Positions 58,272 to 64,000 of a DNA stretch of 64,000 bases are shown in pieces; the stretch's first letter is position 1, and each line of letters starts with the position of its first letter. The position numbers and the translations under genes are program-made. The stretch comes from DATHWB01 sp040905965. Lineage in GTDB: Bacteria; Actinomycetota; Acidimicrobiia; Spongiisociales; ZC4RG35. The notes under the pieces were generated by a model. The model was not told the origin of the DNA and did no database searches. It was given only the letters and a program-made list of their open reading frames with translations. Location: NCBI GenBank assembly GCA_040905965.1, contig JBBDQP010000110.1, positions 1-64,000 of the forward strand, written 5' to 3'.

Positions 58272-59443
58272 GAGATCTCCTCCAGGAACGACACGCCACG
58301 AGCAGGAGCCGGCAGGTCCATCCCCTCGGCGATGGTGGCGGCGATGTCGCAGTACTGGCCTCGGTCACCCAGGTTCACCCCTGGCGTCTTCATGCCGGCC
58401 ACCAGCAGCGGCACGTATTCCCTGGTGTGGTCGGTGGATCCGTCGGTGGGGTCGTTGCCGTGGTCGGCGGTGATGAACAACAGGTCGTCCGGTTGCAGGC
58501 CTTCCACAATTGAGGGAAGGAACGAGTCGATCAGTCGCAGGCCCTCGTGGTAGCCCTCCGGGTTCTCCCGATGGCCGTAGGTCATGTCCAGGTCCACCAG
58601 ATTCGTGAAGATGATCCCTGGCTGGGTCCGTTCCCGCAGGGCCGCAACGGTGTGTTCCAGCCCGTCGCGGTCGCCTTCGGTGTGTGCCGCGTCGGTGAGA
58701 CCTTGGCCAGCGAAGAGGTCTTCGATTTTGCCGATGCCGTACACCTCCAGCCCCGCAGCCTTGGCGTGGTCCAGCAGGGTGGGAGAGTGGGGCGGCATGG
58801 CGAAGTCCTGGCGGTCGTAGGTGCGGCGGAACGATCCGGGCTCACCGACGAACGGTCGGGCGATGACTCGGCCGATGTGCCAGTCGTTGCAGTGGCGGCG
58901 GGCGATCCGGCAGATCTCGTAGAGCCGTTCCAGAGGGATCACGTCGTTGTGGGCGGCGATCTGGAACACCGAATCGGCGCTGGTGTAGAGAATCGGCTTA
59001 CCGCTTTTCATGTGTTCGGGGCCGAGTTCTTCGATGATCTCTGTTCCGGAGGCGGCGACGTTGCCGATGAACTCGACTCCCGCCTCGGCTTCGACTGCCG
59101 ACACCAACTCGGTGGGAAAACCGTCGCCGGTGAACGTCGCATGACCGGTTTTCGTGACGATCCCTGCGATTTCCCAGTGTCCGGTCGTCGAGTCCTTGCC
59201 TTCGGAGGCTTCGGCCAGGCGGCCGAATGCCATGGTGGGAGCGTCGACCGGTGGCACCCCGAGGATCGAGCCGTGGAGGTTGCCGAGACCGGCGGCAGTC
59301 AGATTCGGCAGGTCGAGTCCCCCGACCACGGCTGCGGTGTGACCGAGCGTGTCGGAGCCTTCGTCGCCGTAGACGGCGGCGTCGGGCGCCTCACCCGCCC
59401 CACACGAATCCATCACCACGATCACTGCCCGTCGAATCAACAT
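58268..59443 (-). CDS. deoB: Phosphopentomutase
   Basis: DeoB (391 residues) interconverts ribose- or deoxyribose-1- and 5-phosphates. It belongs to the alkaline-phosphatase superfamily: MDSCGAGEAPDAAVYGDEGSD at the N-terminus (metal-binding Asp and the Thr/Ser site after it), and ADHGNDPTDGSTDHTREY near the C-terminus with the second metal site. The start at 59443 lies inside the end of atl (7-nt overlap), and deoA overlaps by 4 nt. Confidence 0.95.
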   Translation of the reverse strand: MLIRRAVIVVMDSCGAGEAPDAAVYGDEGSDTLGHTAAVVGGLDLPNLTAAGLGNLHGSILGVPPVDAPTMAFGRLAEASEGKDSTTGHWEIAGIVTKTGHATFTGDGFPTELVSAVEAEAGVEFIGNVAASGTEIIEELGPEHMKSGKPILYTSADSVFQIAAHNDVIPLERLYEICRIARRHCNDWHIGRVIARPFVGEPGSFRRTYDRQDFAMPPHSPTLLDHAKAAGLEVYGIGKIEDLFAGQGLTDAAHTEGDRDGLEHTVAALRERTQPGIIFTNLVDLDMTYGHRENPEGYHEGLRLIDSFLPSIVEGLQPDDLLFITADHGNDPTDGSTDHTREYVPLLVAGMKTPGVNLGDRGQYCDIAATIAEGMDLPAPARGVSFLEEIS

Positions 59444-59715
59444 GGTCTGAGTATGGCTTTTCCGTTGCGCATCGCGACACCCTCGGATGTCAGAAGCTCG
59501 GCCTGGCGGTCGGTATCCGGGGCTCGCAGACGACCGTCCCATCCCACCACCCGCCACCAGGGGCACTCCTCGACTGTCGTGCGCAGCAGGTTGCCGACGG
59601 CACGAGCGGCCCGGGGGGATCCGGCTTCGTCGGCGACCTCGCCATACGACATCACGTGTCCAGGCGGGATCGATCGGACGACCTCGAGCGCCCTTGCTTC
59701 GAAGTCGGCGATCAC
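59437..59715 (-). CDS. atl: Alkyltransferase-like (Atl) DNA lesion-binding protein
   Basis: At 92 residues this is an MGMT-related protein without the enzyme's catalytic cysteine: the usual PCHRV is replaced by PWWRV (52-56). Such Atl proteins bind O6-alkylguanine and hand the lesion to nucleotide excision repair instead of repairing it directly. The GHVMSYGEVA and RAARAVGNLL helix, including the arginine finger, are retained. The family's common form has PWHRV, so PWWRV is a mild variant. It overlaps upp and deoB, embedding a repair protein in a salvage operon. Confidence 0.85.
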   Translation of the reverse strand: MIADFEARALEVVRSIPPGHVMSYGEVADEAGSPRAARAVGNLLRTTVEECPWWRVVGWDGRLRAPDTDRQAELLTSEGVAMRNGKAILRPC

Positions 59716-60326
59716 GTCCCGAAGAGACGGTCGCCCATGTCGCCGAGCCCCGGACGGATGTAGAACTGTTCGCTCAGATCGCGGTCGAGTGCGGCGGCGA
59801 CGATGCGGACATCAGGGTGCGTCCGCTCCATGAACTCGACACCTTCGGGGGCCGCCACGACGCACACCGCGGTGATGTCGGTGGCGCCATGTTCCTTGAC
59901 CTTGCTCACCGCCCACGCCAGCGATCCGCCGGTGGCGAGCATCGGCTCGAGAATCAGGACCCTGGCGTTCTCCATGGGTGGGAACTTGGCGTAGTACTCC
60001 ATCGGTTCTGCCGTCTCCTCGTTTCTCTGCACCCCGGCGTAGCCGATCAGCGCTTCGGGGAGCATGTCCAAGGCAGCGTCGAGCAGTCCGAGACCGGCGC
60101 GGAACACGGCCACGGCGACGACGGGTCGAGCGAGTCGCCCGCTCTTGGTCCGCTCCAACGGCGTGTCGACTTCGACGTCCACGAGATCGAGATCAGCGGT
60201 GGCCTCGGCCACGAGCAGATAAGAGAGGCGCCGGGCGGAGGCTCGGAATCGCGGCGTGTCGGTGTCTTTGGACCGGAGATCGGTGAGGTAATGCTGGGCG
60301 AGAGGATGGGCAACAACAGTGAACAC
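59712..60326 (-). CDS. upp: Uracil phosphoribosyltransferase
   Basis: Upp (204 residues) makes UMP from uracil and PRPP. The PRPP-binding loop is EPMLATGGSL (about 126-135) and the C-terminus ends with YIRPGLGDMGDRLFGT, a diagnostic uracil-binding tail. The frame is open further upstream, but the GTG at 60326 with TACCCT 7 nt before it gives the canonical N-terminus FTVVAHPLAQHYL. It leads the upp-atl-deoB-deoA operon; its stop overlaps atl as ATGA. Confidence 0.95.
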   Translation of the reverse strand: MFTVVAHPLAQHYLTDLRSKDTDTPRFRASARRLSYLLVAEATADLDLVDVEVDTPLERTKSGRLARPVVAVAVFRAGLGLLDAALDMLPEALIGYAGVQRNEETAEPMEYYAKFPPMENARVLILEPMLATGGSLAWAVSKVKEHGATDITAVCVVAAPEGVEFMERTHPDVRIVAAALDRDLSEQFYIRPGLGDMGDRLFGT

Positions 60327-60333
60327 GGCCCGG

Positions 60334-60339
60334 AGGGTA
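60334..60339 (-). promoter_or_regulatory. Leaderless-type -10 element of upp
   Basis: On the minus strand TACCCT, then CCGGGCC, then the GTG at 60326. Confidence 0.5.
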
Positions 60340-60378
60340 CCGAACCAAACGCAACGTCGATTGCGTGGGGCGCCTTCT

Positions 60379-61764
60379 TCACTCCTCCCAGACCAGGGTG
60401 TCAGGGTGGAATTGGCTCCAGGCGAACCAGAAGGCTTGGTGGGATGCGATGGGATCGCCTTCGAAGGAGGCACGAAGGCCCCCGCCGTCCAGGATCACCT
60501 CGACGCCGGCCAGGGACACCGAACCGCCGCCAGCCAACACCTCGCGGGCAGCGGCGGCCGGGAACGCCACCGGCGTGCCGTCGTCGAGGATGACACCGAG
60601 TACCTGCTCTTGGGTGGGGAGTCGCAGGTCGCGGTCTCCGATGGGGAAGATGGGACCGTTGTCGTCGCGGCCTCCCAGTGGATCGAGGTCATAGGTCCGT
60701 CCGATCCCGCCGTCTTCGGCGATGATCGTTGTCTCCGGATGCGCCGCCCTCCACTCGCCCCAGGTGGTGGTGATGACGCTCGCCTGCTCCAGTACCACTC
60801 CGGTCTCCAGCATGGGGCCGGTGACGGCGGCCCCGGTGAAGGTGTCGAAGACCGACTCTGACACCAGGTCGTACATCACCTTGTTCGATCGGGACAACAG
60901 TCCCGATGTCCGCAGCACCAGCGTCTTGAAGCCTGCGACGTCGTCGGTGAAGAACACTTGGGCCGAGGCGCACAGCGTGCAGTAGGGCATCCCGAAACGT
61001 CGTCCTCCCAGGGTGTCGTTCACCATCTCATGGATCTCCATGATGTTCTTCGGATAGGCGCGTGCCTCCTCGCCGATGACGACCCCGAAGACGATCGCCT
61101 CGTCCGGATACCAGTCGCCGCCTGCGGCGTCGGTCACTGCCGGATCGTCCAACGCGGGGATACATCCGCGCGCACATGGATTCGGGTCTCCGAGCGGTCT
61201 GTCGTCGATCAGGACCCCGCCCCAGGACAGGTAGCGCATGTCGATCTCGTTTGGTTCGCTGAACACGAATTCCCACCGTTCGTCGACTGCGGTGAAGAGT
61301 CGCCGCTTGTAGTCGAGATATCCGGGCGGGGCGGGGGTGTCCCAGGCGATGAGGTGGTCGGTCACCGACACCCAGGTCCCGATTCCGTTGAACTCGACGC
61401 CGGTGAGGGGGGTGAGCGCATCTGTCGAAGCCCGCAGGATGTCGCCCGCACCGGCAAACCGGAGCAGGTCGGAGATCAGCCATGCCACCCGGGCGTCACC
61501 CGACTGTCCGAGTCGCCGGATGGCGTCGGCATCGACCGTGTCGGGGATCGCTGCCCAGATGCCGTCGACGACTTCGAGGGTTGCAGGGTCGAGTGGTCCG
61601 GTCCCGACGTCCGGGGCGGGAGGGAACGGCAGCCCGCGAGCCTCTGCGGTCGTCGTGGTGGTCGTCGAACCGATGGTCGGTGGGGGAGTGGACGTCGAAT
61701 TCACCGTCGTCCCGCACGCAGACGCGAGGACGACGGTGACCACGAGAAGGATCGATCGCTGCAT
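60379..61764 (-). CDS. DUF3179 lipoprotein
   Basis: The 461-residue protein begins with a lipoprotein signal (MQRSILLVVTVVLASAC, Cys17 the probable lipidated residue), followed by a Thr/Ser/Pro-rich linker. The DUF3179 domain is clear: GVVIGEEARAYPKNIMEIHE, VNDTLGG, and YCTLCASAQVF, which resembles a CxxC metal or redox site. Proteins of this kind are found on the outer face of the membrane in environmental Actinobacteria and their function is not established. It lies on its own promoter region between upp and ppc. Confidence 0.85.
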   Translation of the reverse strand: MQRSILLVVTVVLASACGTTVNSTSTPPPTIGSTTTTTTAEARGLPFPPAPDVGTGPLDPATLEVVDGIWAAIPDTVDADAIRRLGQSGDARVAWLISDLLRFAGAGDILRASTDALTPLTGVEFNGIGTWVSVTDHLIAWDTPAPPGYLDYKRRLFTAVDERWEFVFSEPNEIDMRYLSWGGVLIDDRPLGDPNPCARGCIPALDDPAVTDAAGGDWYPDEAIVFGVVIGEEARAYPKNIMEIHEMVNDTLGGRRFGMPYCTLCASAQVFFTDDVAGFKTLVLRTSGLLSRSNKVMYDLVSESVFDTFTGAAVTGPMLETGVVLEQASVITTTWGEWRAAHPETTIIAEDGGIGRTYDLDPLGGRDDNGPIFPIGDRDLRLPTQEQVLGVILDDGTPVAFPAAAAREVLAGGGSVSLAGVEVILDGGGLRASFEGDPIASHQAFWFAWSQFHPDTLVWEE

Positions 61765-61816
61765 CCCTCAATCGTGCCGTTCACTGCTCGCAATGTCAGC
61801 GTTCCGGCCCCCGAGT

Positions 61817-64000
61817 TCAGCCGGTGTTTCGCATTCCGGCCGCGATTCCGTTCACTGTGAGCAGCAACGCCCGTTCCAGTTCTTCGTTGCCCTCACCGGC
61901 CCGACTGCGTTCGAGGAGGGAGACCTGGAGGTAGTTGAGGGGATCGAGGTAGTAGTCGCGGACGGCGAGGGTCCGCTGGAGGATGGGGAGTCTGTCGAGC
62001 AGGGCGCTGCCTGTCAGCCGCGCGATCTCTTCGGACGTCCTGACGTACTCCTCGGTGATGACGTCGAACAAGTGATGGTGGCGGGGGTCGACGAGTTGGC
62101 GCACGTACCTGCTGGCGATGGCCAGATCGGTCTTGGTGAGGGTCATTTCGACGTTCGACACGAACGTCTGCATGAACAGCCACTTCTCGTGCATCTCCTC
62201 GACCACATCCCACGCCCCTGCTTGCCGTGCCGCCGCCAGTCCGGTCCCCACTCCGAACCACCCCGGCACGATCTGGCGTGATTGTGTCCAACCAAACACC
62301 CACGGGATCGCTCTCAGGTCGTCGAGGCCCATCCCTCCGCCTGGTCGACGGCTCGGCCGGGATCCGATGTTCATGTCCGCCAGTTCTTCGACCGGCGTCG
62401 ACGAGAGGAAATATTCCACGAGACCTTCGGTGTCGACGAGGTCGCGATAGGCGGTGAACGCGGCCTGGGAGATCAGCTCCATCGTTTCGGTCCAGCGGGT
62501 GAGGACCTCCTTCGGCTGGCGTGACACACGGTGGAGCAGCGAGGCTTCGAGAACCGAGGAGAGGGCGAGTTCGAGGTTGCGACTGGCGAGGCCGGGCAGC
62601 CCGTACTTGTCCGATATCACCTCGCCCTGTTCGGTGACCTTGATACCGCCGTCGATCGTGCTGAAAGGCTGGGCGAGTATCGCCTGGTGGGTGGGGCCGC
62701 CGCCGCGGCCGATCGTTCCCCCGCGACCATGGAACAGGAGCAGCGTCACGCCGTGGTCGGCGGCGGTGTTTCGCAACAGGCGCTGGGCCTTGTAGATCTC
62801 CCACTGCGACGTCGTGATGCCGCCGAACTTGTTGGAGTCGGAGTATCCGAGCATCACTTCCTGGGTGTTGCCGCGTAGCTCCACGATCTTGCGATACGAC
62901 GGCGTCGACAACATCGCGTCGAGGAGTTCGCCGGCTCGCCGCAGCTCATCGATCGTCTCGAACAGGGGGACGATGTCGACGGCCGCATGTTCGGAGTGGA
63001 GGTCGATCAGTCCGGCGTCGCGTGCCAGCACGGCTGCGGCCAGCACGTCGTCGACGCCCTGGGTCATCGAGATGATGTAGGACTCGATGACGTCTGGCCC
63101 GAACCGCTCGTGGGCGCGGCGGATGGCGCTGAAGGTGTCGAAGGTGACAGCCGCCCGGCCGTCGAGTGGCGTCACCGGTGAGGCGAGCGGTCTCCGGTTG
63201 CCGAGTTCATCGGCGAGCAGTTCGAGCCGTTCGGGACGACTCAGACTGGAGTAGTCCGTTCCGATCCTGTCGTAGAGCTGGACGAGCACCTCGTGGTGCC
63301 GTTCGGCGTGTTCGCGGATGTCCATGGTCGCCAGGTGGAAGCCGAAGGTCTCGACGTTGCGCATGAGCCGCATGAGGGCACCCGAGGCGATGAGTCCGCC
63401 GGCGTTCTCCTGGAGGGACTGCTGCATGAGCGTCAGATCGTCCAGAAGCTGGTCGGGTCTGAGGTAGTCCTTGCCCGGCACGTGGCGTGCGTCACCGGCG
63501 ATCCGTCTTTGGGTGTTGCGGAGCCGTTGATGGATGTAGGCGCACTTGAGCCGGTATGGCTCGTCGGCGTTCAGCACCTTGAATCTTTCCCATACCGCAG
63601 GGAGCGTTTCCCGGTCCTCCTCCAGGCTGTCGGCGAGCGCATCGGAAATCCCGTGAATCCGGGCGGACATCGACAACTCCTCTGCCGCCGCCTCGACGTG
63701 TTCGATCAGTGCACGCACACCGTGTTCATGCTGCATCTCGAGGACCTGCATGGTCAGCTCCGGCGTGATGTTCGGATTGCCGTCTCGATCACCTGCCACC
63801 CAGGTGCCGAAACGAATCGCCGGGCGACGTGTCGCCACCTCGCCCAGTCGTGCGAGCTGCAAGTCGATCTCATCGCCGAGGTCTCCCATGACGTCGGATG
63901 CGATCTGGTCGAGGTAGAAGACGGCAGAACGCGCCTCGTCCATCGGGGTCGGCCTGTTCGCCCGCAGCTCGTCGGTCTGCCACACCTGGTCGATCAGTTC
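61817..64000 (-). CDS. ppc: Phosphoenolpyruvate carboxylase (N-terminus outside the window)
   Basis: The visible 728 codons encode the C-terminal four fifths of PEP carboxylase, which makes oxaloacetate from PEP and bicarbonate to refill the TCA cycle. Visible motifs are WVAGDRDGNPN, GYSDSNKFGG and the glycine loop FHGRGGTIGRGGGP, and the C-terminus ends MRNTG as in functional enzymes. The frame is open to the window edge (ELIDQVWQTDELR), so the ATG at 63985 is not the start and about 150-200 residues, including the first catalytic His motif, are missing. Confidence 0.97.
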   Translation of the reverse strand, partial: ELIDQVWQTDELRANRPTPMDEARSAVFYLDQIASDVMGDLGDEIDLQLARLGEVATRRPAIRFGTWVAGDRDGNPNITPELTMQVLEMQHEHGVRALIEHVEAAAEELSMSARIHGISDALADSLEEDRETLPAVWERFKVLNADEPYRLKCAYIHQRLRNTQRRIAGDARHVPGKDYLRPDQLLDDLTLMQQSLQENAGGLIASGALMRLMRNVETFGFHLATMDIREHAERHHEVLVQLYDRIGTDYSSLSRPERLELLADELGNRRPLASPVTPLDGRAAVTFDTFSAIRRAHERFGPDVIESYIISMTQGVDDVLAAAVLARDAGLIDLHSEHAAVDIVPLFETIDELRRAGELLDAMLSTPSYRKIVELRGNTQEVMLGYSDSNKFGGITTSQWEIYKAQRLLRNTAADHGVTLLLFHGRGGTIGRGGGPTHQAILAQPFSTIDGGIKVTEQGEVISDKYGLPGLASRNLELALSSVLEASLLHRVSRQPKEVLTRWTETMELISQAAFTAYRDLVDTEGLVEYFLSSTPVEELADMNIGSRPSRRPGGGMGLDDLRAIPWVFGWTQSRQIVPGWFGVGTGLAAARQAGAWDVVEEMHEKWLFMQTFVSNVEMTLTKTDLAIASRYVRQLVDPRHHHLFDVITEEYVRTSEEIARLTGSALLDRLPILQRTLAVRDYYLDPLNYLQVSLLERSRAGEGNEELERALLLTVNGIAAGMRNTG

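Overview
The window is a 64 kb piece of a high-GC actinobacterial chromosome, apparently from a draft or metagenome assembly because it carries runs of N at 24445-24544 and 26212-26221. Pointers to Actinomycetota are an AdnA/AdnB helicase-nuclease pair, a SepIVA-like septal coiled-coil gene, an InhA-like enoyl-ACP reductase, a homodimeric AceE, and the conserved order rpmB-fakA-recG-rsmD-coaD-sepIVA-DUF177-rpmF-plsX-rnc-(hrpA)-mutM-acyP-smc-ftsY. I would place it near Acidimicrobiia or a neighbouring deep class, but nothing in the window fixes the class.

Layout. 0-5.4 kb: a Gfo/Idh/MocA dehydrogenase, divergent from an aldo/keto reductase and a flavin-dependent (LLM) oxidoreductase, then a molybdenum-hydroxylase accessory set (MoaB/MogA, XdhC, CoxG-like). 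5.5-10.7 kb: aceE, then an alpha/beta hydrolase divergent from a B12-binding-like radical SAM protein with a CCAEP tail. 10.7-14.8 kb: a five-gene ABC-2 exporter operon with its own winged-helix regulator and a palindromic operator. 14.9-18.2 kb: plsB, dtd and plsY. 18.2-24.6 kb: adnB and adnA, preceded by a candidate small ORF interrupted by the assembly gap. 24.7-28.1 kb: glutamate-type dehydrogenase, a GC-rich intergenic repeat block, a RecB/Cas4-like Fe-S nuclease, and an 850-bp non-coding stretch that looks like two tandem related structured RNA genes. 28.1-33.5 kb: PH/SHOCT protein, membrane protein, InhA-like reductase, hydrolase, a membrane-anchored MurF-like ligase and Ddl. 33.5-54.5 kb: the translation, repair, lipid and division core listed above. 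54.5-55.1 kb: a VapBC-type toxin-antitoxin pair. 55.2-60.3 kb: etfBA behind a TetR-type operator, and an overlapping upp-atl-deoB-deoA nucleoside salvage operon (with cdd nearby). 60.4-64 kb: a DUF3179 lipoprotein and a phosphoenolpyruvate carboxylase cut off by the window edge.

A recurring signal helps fix starts: in about a dozen genes a TANNNT -10 element lies 6-8 nt before an ATG or GTG (for example at 3755, 8244, 9249, 9293, 26506, 28139, 38322, 39893, 48321, 55130, 60326), which is the geometry of leaderless transcripts. At two loci the same signal precedes a tiny ORF whose stop overlaps the GTG start of the real gene as GTGA (1149 and 34478). I moved several starts on this basis. No tRNA, rRNA, CRISPR array, transposase or prophage gene was seen.
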